Assembly (NCBI RefSeq): GCF_000955975.1
Contig: NZ_JYJF01000006.1
Location: 1-64,000, forward strand
DNA: 64,000 bases
Reading direction: 5' to 3'
From: Saccharothrix sp. ST-888
Lineage (GTDB): Bacteria; Actinomycetota; Actinomycetes; Streptomycetales; Streptomycetaceae
Shown here: positions 34,378 to 43,060 of the stretch, one piece after another
How the letters are laid out: each line of letters opens with the position of its first letter
Numbering within the stretch: position 1 is the first letter of the stretch
Position numbers and translations under genes: made by a program
The notes under the pieces: generated by a model
The model's database searches: none
Seen by the model: the letters and a program-made list of their open reading frames with translations, nothing else
Told to the model about the DNA's origin: nothing

Positions 34378-36870
34378 TCACCACGTGGTGCCGCCCGGCG
34401 GCGGGGCGTCGGCCGGGCCGGTGCCCCAGGTGCCGGGGGAGGCGGCGAGCCGGTAGTCGAGGCGGCCGCCGTGGGCGAGTGCGGAGTGGGTGAGCCAAGT
34501 CCGGTGCCAGGCAGAGCCGTTCAGCCTGGCTTCGACGATGTGGCGGGTGTCCTGGTCGGCTCCCGGGGCGGAGATCACCACCGTGCCGCCCTGCCGGTCG
34601 CGGTACGGGCCGACGGTCAGCTCGGCGAGCGGGAACTGCGGGACGGTGAGCAGGTAGGTCCCGGTACCGGCGGCGCCGGGGTAGAGCCCGAGGGCGGTCA
34701 GGACGTACCAGGCGGACATGGTGCCCAGGTCGTCGTTCCCGGTGACGCCGTCGGGGGCGTTGGTGAAGAGGGTCTCGGCGGCCCGGGTGACGGTCGCGGT
34801 GCGGTCGGGCCGGCCGGTCCACAGGTAGAGGTACGGGGAGAGCAGGTCCGGTTCGTTGTTGGGGTCGTAGGTGGTCCTGCCGAAGTAGTCGGTGGCGCCG
34901 TAGACCCAGGCCGAACGGGCGGCGCCGGCGGGATCGGTGAGCAGCCGGTCGTAGGCGAAGAAGGAGTCGAGCCGGGCGGTGGCCGCGTCGTTGCCCCCCA
35001 GCAGGCCGATGAGTCCGGCCGGGTCCTGCGGCACCGACCACAGGTACTGCCAGCCGCCGCCCTCGTGGAAGGCGGTCTGGCCGCCGTCGCCGTGCTCGAA
35101 GCCGGAGACCGGGTCGTAGGGCGACACCCAGCTGCCGTCGGGGTTGCGCGGTGCGAAGAAGCCGGTGGCGGCGTTCCACAGGGTGCGGTAGTTCCGGCCC
35201 CGGACGGTGAGCATCGCCGCGTCCGCGTGGTGCCCCAGGGCCCTGGCCATCAGGGCGAGGGCGGCATCGGCCGCCGCGTACTCCAGGGTCGCCGAGGCCG
35301 GGTGCTGGCAGTCGTTGTCCTGTCCGTGCTTGCCGGGGCAGCCGTTCGCACCGAGGTAGGGCAGGTAGCCGAGCGCGGCGTACCGCGGATTTCCGCTGCG
35401 CCCGCTGAACGGCGAGTCGGCGGGCGGTACTTGGGTGACGTTCTGCAGCAGGGCCCGGTAGGCCTCCTCCTCGTGCCCGGCGAGCAGGCCCTTCGACCAG
35501 CCGTCGACCAGGAAGGGTGTGACCGGGTCGCCGGTCATGACCCCGGTCTCGCTGTTCTCCAGCGACCACCTCGGCAGCCAGCCGCTCTCGCGGTGGATCG
35601 CCAGGACGGACAGGTCGATGTCGCGGGCGACGGCGGGGGTGAGCAGTTCGAGGAGCTGGTTCTGGGTGCGTGAGGTGTCCCAGAGCGAGAAGTTGGCGTA
35701 CGGCGTCCAGTCGGTTGCAGTGTGGACCCTCCCGTCGGCGCCCGGGTAGCGCCGGTCCACGTCGCCGATCAGGTTGGGGTGCAGCAGCGCGTGGTAGAGC
35801 GCGGTGCAGAAGGCCACCCGGTGGTCGTGGTCCGAACCGCCGATCCGTACCGAGCGCAGCCGCCGGTCCCAGTCCGCGGTCAGGGCTCGGCGGGTGCGGT
35901 CGAAGTCGTGGCCGGTGGTCTCGGCCGCCAGGTTGCGGCGCGCGCCCTCGAACCCGGTGTAGGAGAGCCCGACCTTGACGACGACCCGGCGGTCGGTGTC
36001 GGTTCCGGTGTCGGTTCCGGTGTCGAAGGTGAGCCAGCCGCCGCTGCCGTGGGCGCGGTCGGGGCCGCTGTCCCCGGCGGAGTCCCGGGAGCCGGGGGAG
36101 AGCGTGCTGCCCCGCCAGGTGCCGAAGGAGCTGAACGGCCGGTCGAAGGAGGCCGTGAACCAGAGGGTGTGGCGGTCGCCGGTGCTGCCGCAGAACCGGC
36201 CGTCCGTCACCCGGCCCTCCACGGTCCGGTCCCCGACCACGTGGAACTCCGAACTGTCCACCGGCATATGGGCGTAGCCGGTGTTGACCAGGACGTTGGC
36301 CTGGCGGCCCGCCGGGAAGGTGTACCGCTGCCAGCCGGTGCGGGCGGTGGCCGTCAGCTCGGCGTCCACCCCGCTGTCCAGGCCGACCCGGTAGTAGCCG
36401 GCCGAGGTCTGTTCGTCGGCGTGGCTGAAGTGCGCGGCGTACACGGCCGGATCCGCGGAGGTGACGGCGCCGGTGGTGGGCAGGATCGGCACCTCGCCGC
36501 TGACGTAGCACCCCGCGCCGGAGAGGTGGGTCTGGCTGAAGCCCAGGATCTCGTCGTGCGCGTAGGAGTAGCCGTAGCTGGAACCGTCGGGGGCGAGGGT
36601 GTCCGGGCTCGGCTGCGCCATACCGAACGGTGCGGCGGGGCCGGGGAAGGTCAGGCCGCCGCGGAGGGTGCCGATCAGCGGATTGACCAGGGTCGAAGGA
36701 TGGTCGACCGGCACTGGTGCGGTGCCCGCCGGGGCGGCCGCGGCTGCGGCTGTGGCTGCGCCCGGGGCCGGGGCCGGGCCGACCGCCGCCAGTACGGCGG
36801 ACACCAGGGCCCACACGACCCGGCGGCTGCCGGTCCGGTGGCGTCGGCGTGGGTGGCGGCGCAGTGGCAT
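34378..36870 (-). CDS. Secreted GH92 alpha-mannosidase
   Basis: An 830-residue exported glycoside hydrolase of family 92, calcium-dependent alpha-mannosidases (often alpha-1,2). The basic N-terminus and hydrophobic stretch (VVWALVSAVLAAVGPA...) form a signal peptide. Family features include VNPLIGTLRGGLTFPGPAAPFGM, the SYGYSYAHDEILGFSQTHLSG block, YANFSLWDTSRTQ, a GNDDLGTMSAWYVLTALGLYPG block and a C-terminal beta domain. The ATG has GGGGAGAG just upstream. It stands alone and would degrade mannan or high-mannose glycans outside the cell. Confidence 0.93.
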   Translation of the reverse strand: MPLRRHPRRRHRTGSRRVVWALVSAVLAAVGPAPAPGAATAAAAAAPAGTAPVPVDHPSTLVNPLIGTLRGGLTFPGPAAPFGMAQPSPDTLAPDGSSYGYSYAHDEILGFSQTHLSGAGCYVSGEVPILPTTGAVTSADPAVYAAHFSHADEQTSAGYYRVGLDSGVDAELTATARTGWQRYTFPAGRQANVLVNTGYAHMPVDSSEFHVVGDRTVEGRVTDGRFCGSTGDRHTLWFTASFDRPFSSFGTWRGSTLSPGSRDSAGDSGPDRAHGSGGWLTFDTGTDTGTDTDRRVVVKVGLSYTGFEGARRNLAAETTGHDFDRTRRALTADWDRRLRSVRIGGSDHDHRVAFCTALYHALLHPNLIGDVDRRYPGADGRVHTATDWTPYANFSLWDTSRTQNQLLELLTPAVARDIDLSVLAIHRESGWLPRWSLENSETGVMTGDPVTPFLVDGWSKGLLAGHEEEAYRALLQNVTQVPPADSPFSGRSGNPRYAALGYLPYLGANGCPGKHGQDNDCQHPASATLEYAAADAALALMARALGHHADAAMLTVRGRNYRTLWNAATGFFAPRNPDGSWVSPYDPVSGFEHGDGGQTAFHEGGGWQYLWSVPQDPAGLIGLLGGNDAATARLDSFFAYDRLLTDPAGAARSAWVYGATDYFGRTTYDPNNEPDLLSPYLYLWTGRPDRTATVTRAAETLFTNAPDGVTGNDDLGTMSAWYVLTALGLYPGAAGTGTYLLTVPQFPLAELTVGPYRDRQGGTVVISAPGADQDTRHIVEARLNGSAWHRTWLTHSALAHGGRLDYRLAASPGTWGTGPADAPPPGGTTW

Positions 36871-37038
36871 GTCTCTCCCCGGGTACTCGGCCGGCGGCGG
36901 GTCGGGTCGGTGTGATCCCCCGATCCTGCCCTCGGCGGCCGGGGGAGGGCGGGTGCAACGCCCGGCCGTGGTGACGATCGGTCAGCGGCTGCCGGTGACA
37001 GGGCCTCGACGGCGGTCGGCGTCCGGTGCGGGAGCACA

Positions 37039-37938
37039 GTGGCTCGTGTGACGATCACACAGGATGCGGCGACCGCACACGCCTGGGCCGCCCTCGGCGG
37101 CAGGCCCGAACTGGTCGGGGGAGTGTCGTACGAAGGGGCCGGAGAGGTGCTCCCGGCCCGGCTGCCGGTGCGGGAGCTGGCGCGCGCCACGGTGGGCGTG
37201 TGCTCGCTGGCGGCGGCCGAGCTGCTGGCGCTGCGCACCGGGACGCCCGTACCGACGGTGCGGGTGCGGGAGGGGGCGGTGGCCACGGCGTTCGTCAGCG
37301 AGCGGCACCTGCGGATCGACGGCCGGACCCCGACGTCCTTCGCGGCGCTGTCCGGTTTCTGGCGCGCCGCCGACGGGTGGGTGCGGACCCACGCCAACTA
37401 CCCGCACCACCGCGCCCGGCTGCTGGGCGCCCTGGGCATCCGTGACACCGGAGACGATCGGCACTGGTGGACGCGCTGGCGCAGGAGCTGGCGGTGCGCC
37501 CCGCCCGGTGGATTCAGGAGGCCGTGTACGCGGCGGGCGGCCTGGCCGTAGCCGTGTCGCCGGCGCCCGGTGCGGACGCGCCGGCACAGGCCGGGAGGCT
37601 GGCCGAGGCGGAGCGCTCCGGGGAGGGTGCTCCCCGTCCGCTGCCGGCGGCGGCGCTCCCGGCGGACGGGGTGCGGGTGCTGGACCTGACCAGGGTGATC
37701 GCCGGTCCCGTCGCGACGCGCTCCCTCGCCTTCCTGGGCGCGGACGTGCTGGCTGATGCACGGGATCCGGCCCGCGGCGGTGCCGGGAGGCGCCTACGAT
37801 CCGCAGTCCTGGCCGGCCGAGACCGCCTCGCCGTACGGTGCGCTGCGGCATGCCCGCTCCCCGCTCCACCACGACGGCGCACCTGCGGACTGGAGCCGCC
37901 CGCCCGTTCGCTGGGGCACGGACCTGCCGTCCTGGTGA
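37039..37938 (+). pseudogene. CaiB/BaiF-type CoA-transferase, frameshifted and internally deleted
   Basis: Three pieces of one family III CoA-transferase follow each other in different frames. The N-terminal piece (ARVTITQDAATAHAWAALGG... to GIRDTGDD) slips by one base near 37460. The middle piece (DALAQELAVRPARWIQEAVY... DGVRVLDLTRVIAGPVATR) reaches LGADVL at 37750. The last piece (MHGIRPAAVPGG... RPPVRWGTDLPSW) begins at about 37753 in another frame and belongs near the protein's end, so roughly 100 or more residues are missing. A functional enzyme is impossible. Confidence 0.85.
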
Positions 37939-38013
37939 CCGTCCGGTAAACACGCACAGTGAGTCACCGGCGTGTCACCAGCCGTCTTGATCTTGCGTGA
38001 GGAACTGATTACC

Positions 38014-38039
38014 ATACGTATAGTTGCTCCGGGCAACTA
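38014..38039 (+). promoter_or_regulatory. Palindrome cluster upstream of the AMP-forming ligase
   Basis: ATACGTAT (38014-38021) overlaps an inverted repeat TAGTTGC-N5-GCAACTA (38021-38039), about 130 bases before the ligase ATG and in an AT-rich patch. The TAGTTGC..GCAACTA form is like many MarR-family operators. No MarR gene is adjacent. Confidence 0.55.
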
Positions 38040-38165
38040 AGTTGACGGGTCGGACTCGAGGGGCTGCCAGGCCGGAATGACGGCCCATCAGGTCCGGTTG
38101 TCACCACCGACCACGAACTGTCGGCGCAGCGGACTCGTGCGCCGATGCCAGGAGGGGAATGACGT

Positions 38166-39725
38166 ATGACCAGCACCACGCAGACACTCCAGAGCGACGC
38201 CGAGCCGTTCCAGAGCTATGTAGAGCGCAACCTCGACACGCTGGGGGAGCACCCCGGCCGGGAGGCGGTCGTCCACGAGGGGCGGCGCATCACCGCAGGC
38301 GAGCTCCGCGATCTCGTCCACCGGATGGCCCGCGCCCTCCAGGCGCGGGGGGTGGGCCGCGGACAGACCGTCACCCTGCTGAGCGGCAACCTGCCGGAGA
38401 CGATAGCCGCGCGCTACGCCGCCAACCTGCTCGGCTGCCGGATCAACCACCTGTACAACAAGCTCTCGGCGGACGTACAGGCCGCGATCGTCCGGGACAT
38501 CGAGACCGTTGCGCTGATCGTCGACCCCCGCTATGCCGAGCGGGCCGCCGAGCTGACCGCCCAGGTCGAGGTGGAGCACGTCCTGGTCCTCGGGCCCGCG
38601 AAGGACGGTGAGGACTTGCTGGAGCTGGCGGCCCGGCAGTCCGCCGAGCCGCTGACCGGCCTGGCCCGGCCCGACGACGTGTGCTCGATCCGCCACACCG
38701 GTGGCACCACCGGCCACCCCAAGGGGATCTGCGCCACCTTCGAGCAGGTGGGCGGCTTCCGGACCCAGCTCGACGAGGTGCGGCGGGAGACGCACCGCCA
38801 GCTGGTCTGCACCACCCTCGCGCACGCCGCCGGCTACCTCGTCGATCTCACCCTCTCCGCCGGCGGCACCGTGGTGCTGCTGGACGACTTCGACCCCGCC
38901 GAGGTGCTGGCCGCGATCGAGCGCGAGCGGATCACCCGGCTCTTCCTCCTGCCGCCGCTGCTGTACCAGCTGCTCGACCACCCCGACATCGCCCACCGCG
39001 ACACCTCCAGCCTGGGCAGCCTGATGTACGGCGGCTGCCAGGCGTCCCCGGTCCGCCTCGCCGACGCGGTGCGGCGGCTCGGCCCGGTGCTGTTCCAGTT
39101 CTACGGCCAGAACGAGGCCGGCGGCATCAGCACGCTGGCCGCCGAGGACCACGACCCCGACCGGCCGGACCGGCTGCGGACGGCGGGCAAGGTCCTGCCC
39201 GGGGTCGAGGTGGCGATCCGCGACGAGTCGGGCACCGACCTGCCCGCCGGTGAGCTCGGCGAGATCTGCGTACGCTCCGGCAGTGTCATGCTGGGGTACT
39301 GGAAGCAGCCGGAGCTGACCGCCGAGGTGCTGCGCGACGGCTGGCTGCACACCGGAGACCTCGGCCGCCTGGACGAGGACGGCTACCTCACGGTCGTCGA
39401 CCGGCTGAAGGACATGATCATCGTCGTCGGCGGCCACGTCTACACCACCGAGCTGGAGGACCTGCTCAACTCCCACCCCCAGGTCCGGCAGAGTGCCGTC
39501 TTCGGCGTCCCCGATGCCGACCGGATGGAGCAGGTGCACGCCGTCGTTGTCCCCGTCCCGGGCGGCAGCGTCGACGAGCAGCAGCTCCGCGAGCTGGTGC
39601 TGAGCGAGCGCGGCGCGATGTACGAGCCCGCCCGGATCACCTTCGTCACCGAACTCCCGCTGACCGACGTCGGCAAGCCGGACAAGAAGGCGCTGCGTCG
39701 CAGTGCCGAGTCCCGGTCGGCCTGA
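38166..39725 (+). CDS. AMP-dependent acyl-CoA synthetase/ligase
   Basis: A 519-residue ANL-superfamily adenylating enzyme. The P-loop is HTGGTTGHPKG (about 177-187), motif A5 YGQNE, the hinge HTGDLGRLDEDGYLTVVDRLKD and the catalytic lysine region is GKPDKKAL. It activates a carboxylic acid as acyl-AMP and then usually transfers it to CoA. The substrate cannot be read. It has its own promoter region with a MarR-like palindrome and is followed by a strong terminator hairpin, so it is a single-gene unit. Confidence 0.92.
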   Translation: MTSTTQTLQSDAEPFQSYVERNLDTLGEHPGREAVVHEGRRITAGELRDLVHRMARALQARGVGRGQTVTLLSGNLPETIAARYAANLLGCRINHLYNKLSADVQAAIVRDIETVALIVDPRYAERAAELTAQVEVEHVLVLGPAKDGEDLLELAARQSAEPLTGLARPDDVCSIRHTGGTTGHPKGICATFEQVGGFRTQLDEVRRETHRQLVCTTLAHAAGYLVDLTLSAGGTVVLLDDFDPAEVLAAIERERITRLFLLPPLLYQLLDHPDIAHRDTSSLGSLMYGGCQASPVRLADAVRRLGPVLFQFYGQNEAGGISTLAAEDHDPDRPDRLRTAGKVLPGVEVAIRDESGTDLPAGELGEICVRSGSVMLGYWKQPELTAEVLRDGWLHTGDLGRLDEDGYLTVVDRLKDMIIVVGGHVYTTELEDLLNSHPQVRQSAVFGVPDADRMEQVHAVVVPVPGGSVDEQQLRELVLSERGAMYEPARITFVTELPLTDVGKPDKKALRRSAESRSA

Positions 39726-39735
39726 CCGCCCCGCT

Positions 39736-39771
39736 GCTCCCCGCTGCCACGCCGCCACGGCGGCGGGGAGC
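39736..39771 (+). terminator. Hairpin terminator after the ligase gene
   Basis: Arms GCTCCCCGCTGCC (39736-39748) and GGCGGCGGGGAGC (39759-39771) pair with one mismatch around a 10-base loop, 11 bases after the stop codon. No U-tract follows, as is common in streptomycetes. Confidence 0.65.
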
Positions 39772-39877
39772 GCTCCGTGGCAGTCGGTGCGTAAAGTCCT
39801 GGGAATGCGCCATGTACACGACGCATGACAGACTGTAGCGTCATCCTCTGTCAACCGACATGCAACGGAGGGTAGTC

Positions 39878-40024
39878 ATGGACCGCGAGAAGATCCCCAG
39901 AATCCTCGAGGGCACGGGCACGTTCGTCGTCGACCCGGAGGACGATGAGCGGGAGTGCGCCCAGTCGTGCTGCCGCCGGGCCGATCCACCCACGCACTGG
40001 GGGCAGTGGCTGCGCCCGGCCTGA
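39878..40024 (+). CDS. 48-residue peptide with a Cys-rich C-terminal part
   Basis: The ATG at 39878 follows CGGAGGG (39866-39872), a good ribosome site. The product starts MDREKIPRILEGTGTFVVD, then has an acidic stretch (PEDDERE) and ends CAQSCCRRADPPTHWGQWLRPA. An amphipathic, acidic leader-like half followed by a Cys/Ser/Thr/Trp-rich half resembles a RiPP precursor. No lanthipeptide, radical-SAM, YcaO or protease gene is nearby, so it may instead be a small metal- or redox-related protein. I do not recognise the family. Confidence 0.5.
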   Translation: MDREKIPRILEGTGTFVVDPEDDERECAQSCCRRADPPTHWGQWLRPA

Positions 40025-40326
40025 CCGGGTGATCCCGCGGCGACCGGGCGCGTCCGCCTCCCCGGACCGGCCGCCCGCCGGGTGACCTGCTGCCGCCCCC
40101 GAAGAACGGGTGACTCCACCCCGTCCTTCGAACCCCCTGCCGGCCGACGGCACCGAAGTTCCGGCCGCCACCGCTCCCCCCGGTCGGTGGCGGCCGGTCT
40201 CGCCGGCCCGGCCGCGCAGATCCGCCGAGGCGCCGTGTCGGTGCCGCTGTGCGTGACCGGATCGGTCCGCCGCCGGACCCGATACGGCCTGTCGCCGCCG
40301 CACCGGCGCGAACCAGAATCAGGGAC
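40025..40326. other. Non-coding spacer before the isochorismatase-like gene
   Basis: GC-rich sequence with no supported gene, repeat or strong hairpin. AGGGAC at 40321-40326 is the only, weak, ribosome-site candidate for the next gene. Confidence 0.4.
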
Positions 40327-40926
40327 ATGAACCGAGCACTGATCGTCGTCGATGTCCAGGAATCCTTCCGCGCCCGTCCGCTCTGGGAGACCGTCTCCGA
40401 CCCGAAGATCGCGCACCAGGTGGACCGCCTGGTGCGACTCGCCCGCCGGGCGGGCGATCTGGTGGTGTGGGTGCTGCACTCCGAGCCCGGCACCGGCGAC
40501 GTCTTCGACCCCGCCCTCGGCCACGTCCGGCTGATGGCGGAACTGGAGCGCCGGGACGAGGAACCGCTGATCCACAAGACCTCGCACAACGCCTTCACCA
40601 CCACCAACCTGCAGCAGCTCCTCACCGAGCACGGCATCCGCGAGCTCACCCTCTGCGGCCTGCGCACCGAGCAGTGCGTGGAGACCACGACCCGCCTCGC
40701 GAGCGACCTGGGCTACCTGGTCACCTTCGCCATCGACGCCACGGCCACCCACCCCATCCCGCACCGCGACGCTCCCGCTCACCGGACCGCCGCCGAACTG
40801 CTGGCGGACCCCCGGACCCTGGGCACCGAGGAGATCATCAGGCGGACCGAGTACGCCCTCGCCGGACGCTTCGCCACCATCGCCACGGTCGGCGAGCTGG
40901 AAGCCGCGGCCGGTCCTCGGGCATGA
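40327..40926 (+). CDS. Isochorismatase-family cysteine hydrolase
   Basis: A 199-residue hydrolase. ALIVVDVQESF carries the catalytic Asp, a Lys lies in LIHKTSHNAF, and the nucleophile Cys is in LCGLRTEQCVETTTR; the cis-peptide region is present. This is the cysteine hydrolase branch (nicotinamidase/pyrazinamidase-like and other amidases), not the siderophore isochorismatase, which lacks the Cys. It is followed 11 bases later by a GlxA-type regulator, so the two are probably co-transcribed and the regulator may sense its substrate. Confidence 0.9.
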   Translation: MNRALIVVDVQESFRARPLWETVSDPKIAHQVDRLVRLARRAGDLVVWVLHSEPGTGDVFDPALGHVRLMAELERRDEEPLIHKTSHNAFTTTNLQQLLTEHGIRELTLCGLRTEQCVETTTRLASDLGYLVTFAIDATATHPIPHRDAPAHRTAAELLADPRTLGTEEIIRRTEYALAGRFATIATVGELEAAAGPRA

Positions 40927-40936
40927 TGACCGGATC

Positions 40937-41848
40937 GTGAGCCACATCGTCTTCCTGCTGGTGCCCGGAGTACATCTGCTGGACCTGGCCGGCCCCGCGC
41001 AGGCCTTCTCCACCGCCGCCGACTTCGGGCACCCCTACACGCTCGGCTACGTCGCCGAGCGGAGTCCGGTCCCCAGCGCCCAGGGGCTGCCGCTGACGGC
41101 CCGGCCGGACTGGCCCGACCTCGGACCCGACGACCTGATCGTGGTGCCCGGCTGGCAGGTGGGGACGCTGGCCCAGGGCCCCGACATCGGTGCGGGCTCG
41201 CTCGACGCCCTGCGGAAGCACCACGCCAGGGGCGGCACCGTCGCCAGCGTCTGCGCCGGGGCCGACGCGCTCGGCCGGGCGGGACTGCTCGACGGCCGCC
41301 GCTGCACCACCCACCACGAGCTCCAGGACGAACTGGCCCGGCGCCACCCGGGGGCGGTGGTCGTCCGCGACGTCCTGTTCACCGTCGACGACCGGGTGGT
41401 CACCTCGGCGGGCATCGCCAGCGGCATCGATCTGGCCCTGTACCTGATCGCGGCCCGGCACGGGCCCGCCGCGGCCGCCCAGGTGGCCCGGGACATGGTC
41501 GTCTACGCCCGGCGCAACGGCCATGAACCGCAGACCAGCGCGATGCTCCGGCACCGATCCCACCTCGACGACACCGTGCACCGCGCCCAGGACGTCATCG
41601 ACTCGCGGTTCGCCGAGGCGCTGCCGCTGCCCGCGCTGGCCTCGGCCGTCGGGGTGAGCGAACGCACCCTCACCCGGCTCTTCAGCCGGGCCACCGGCGG
41701 CCTCACCCCACTGCGCTACCAGCAGACGCTCCGCCTCGAACGCGCCGAGCACCTCATCAGCCACGGCTCGACGGTCGACGCCGCCGCCCGCTCGGTCGGG
41801 TTCGAGGACGCGCGCATGCTGCGCCGGCTGCGCGCCCGCACGGCCTGA
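40937..41848 (+). CDS. GlxA-family regulator (DJ-1/PfpI domain plus AraC HTH)
   Basis: A 303-residue regulator. The N-terminal half is an inactive DJ-1/PfpI-like domain (IVFLLVPGVHLLDLAGPAQAF; Cys in VASVCAGADALG at the nucleophile elbow). The C-terminal half carries two AraC helix-turn-helix motifs (LPALASAVGVSERTLTRLF and VDAAARSVGFEDARMLRRL). The GTG start overlaps closely with the preceding hydrolase gene. Members regulate amine and choline-derived substrate catabolism, so control of the linked hydrolase is plausible. The last ten residues after the second HTH are short. Confidence 0.9.
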   Translation: MSHIVFLLVPGVHLLDLAGPAQAFSTAADFGHPYTLGYVAERSPVPSAQGLPLTARPDWPDLGPDDLIVVPGWQVGTLAQGPDIGAGSLDALRKHHARGGTVASVCAGADALGRAGLLDGRRCTTHHELQDELARRHPGAVVVRDVLFTVDDRVVTSAGIASGIDLALYLIAARHGPAAAAQVARDMVVYARRNGHEPQTSAMLRHRSHLDDTVHRAQDVIDSRFAEALPLPALASAVGVSERTLTRLFSRATGGLTPLRYQQTLRLERAEHLISHGSTVDAAARSVGFEDARMLRRLRARTA

Positions 41849-41880
41849 TCCGGCACCCGGCCGGTTGCGGTGGGCGGGCG

Positions 41881-42693
41881 TCAGCTCCGCCTGGTGGCGA
41901 CGGCGAAGACGCGGCGGAACGGGTACACGGTGCCGTGGCGGGTGGCCGGGTAGGCCGCGCGGAGCAGGTCGCGGTACTCGGTGAGGAAGTCGGCGGTGGC
42001 CTCGGGGTCGTCCGCCAGAGCGGTGAGGACGGGGCGCAGCGCCGTGCCCTTGGTCCAGTCGAGGACCGGATCGGTGCCGCTGAGGAGCTGAGCGTAGGTG
42101 GTCTCCCAGGCATCGACGGTGCAGTTGAGGCCAGCCAGGAGTTCGAGGTAGCCGGCCGGGCCGAGGACGACCTGGCGCCGCCCGTCGGCCCGGCCGCCCA
42201 GGCATCGGCGCCACCGGGCGCTCTCGCAGAGTTCGTCGAGCAGGGTGTGGCTGGGGGCGGCGGACTGGTCGGGCACCTGGAGGGCGAAGGTTCCGCCGGG
42301 GGCCAGGGAGTCGACCCAACCGGCAAGCAACTCGGGGTGGTTGGGGACCCACTGGAGGGCCGCGTTGGACACGACGAGGTCGTAGGGCCGGTCGGGGATC
42401 CACTCGGCGGCGTCGGCCGCACGGAAGCCAAGGGTGCCGCCGCCACTGGTGGGGCCGGCGAACTCCCGGGCGGCGGCGAGCATGTCGGCGGAGTTGTCGA
42501 GTCCGGTGATGTGCGCGTCGGGCCAGCGGTCGGCGAGCAGGGCGGTGAGGTTTCCGGCGCCGCAGCCCAGGTCGGCGATGTGGGCGGGGGTGCCCGGCAG
42601 CTCGGAGACACGGGCCAGGAGGTCGAGGAAGGGACGGGTCCGGTGTCCCGCGTGGCGCAGGTACTGCTGTGGATCCCAGGTCGCCCGGTGCAT
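41881..42693 (-). CDS. tam: Trans-aconitate 2-methyltransferase-like SAM methyltransferase
   Basis: A 270-residue class I methyltransferase. HIADLGCGAGNLTALL is the SAM motif I, ITGLDNSADML motif post I, and YDLVVSNAALQWVPNHPELL motif IV. The Tam signature is the start WDPQQYLRHAGHRTRPFLDLLARV together with the C-terminal TDPVLDWTKGTALRPVL and YPATRHGTVYPFRRVFAVA. It methylates trans-aconitate, a spontaneous citrate-cycle by-product, to protect aconitase. It stands alone; an inverted repeat lies 80 bases upstream. Confidence 0.88.
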   Translation of the reverse strand: MHRATWDPQQYLRHAGHRTRPFLDLLARVSELPGTPAHIADLGCGAGNLTALLADRWPDAHITGLDNSADMLAAAREFAGPTSGGGTLGFRAADAAEWIPDRPYDLVVSNAALQWVPNHPELLAGWVDSLAPGGTFALQVPDQSAAPSHTLLDELCESARWRRCLGGRADGRRQVVLGPAGYLELLAGLNCTVDAWETTYAQLLSGTDPVLDWTKGTALRPVLTALADDPEATADFLTEYRDLLRAAYPATRHGTVYPFRRVFAVATRRS

Positions 42694-43060
42694 GTGCGCT
42701 ACTCCTTCAGCCAGGTGTCTCTGCGTGCGGGACTGGGATGTCCCGGTCCCTGGCCATCCTCCACCCAGAGTATCTCGATATCAAGCTTCTCCATATCGAG
42801 ATACTTCGAACGGGGCAGCCGCCGTCCGGCGTGCGGTCGGCGCTGCGCGATTTCTCCGCCGACGGGCCGCTGCTCGGTGCCACCGCCGAGGGGTCACGGG
42901 ATCGGGGTCACCAGGTGTGCCCGGGGGCCGCGGTCGGGGTGAGGAGGGACCGGCGTACCTGCTGGGACACTTCGGGGCTGGTGAGCAGATCGTCGTGCTT
43001 CCCCGGCGCACGGGGGCCGAGGCAGGGGACGGCGGTCAACTGCGGCTCATGGCAGGGGTG
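42694..43060. other. Spacer between tam and efeB with an operator and a possible gene remnant
   Basis: Contains the inverted repeat at 42771-42803. On the minus strand 42908-43018 reads GKHDDLLTSPEVSQQVRRSLL and then a stop, similar to the C-terminus of an ABC exporter (the G-x-H-x-x-LL end). With no ATPase domain in front, it would be only a stub. The remaining sequence is featureless. Confidence 0.4.
42771..42803. promoter_or_regulatory. Inverted repeat TATCTCGATAT-N11-ATATCGAGATA
   Basis: Perfect 11-base arms (42771-42781 and 42793-42803) lie 77-110 bases upstream of the tam start on the minus strand. The left arm overlaps a second near-palindrome, CTCGATATCAAG. Such TATCTCGATAT-type sites are typical of PadR/MarR operators. 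No regulator gene is adjacent. Confidence 0.65.
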
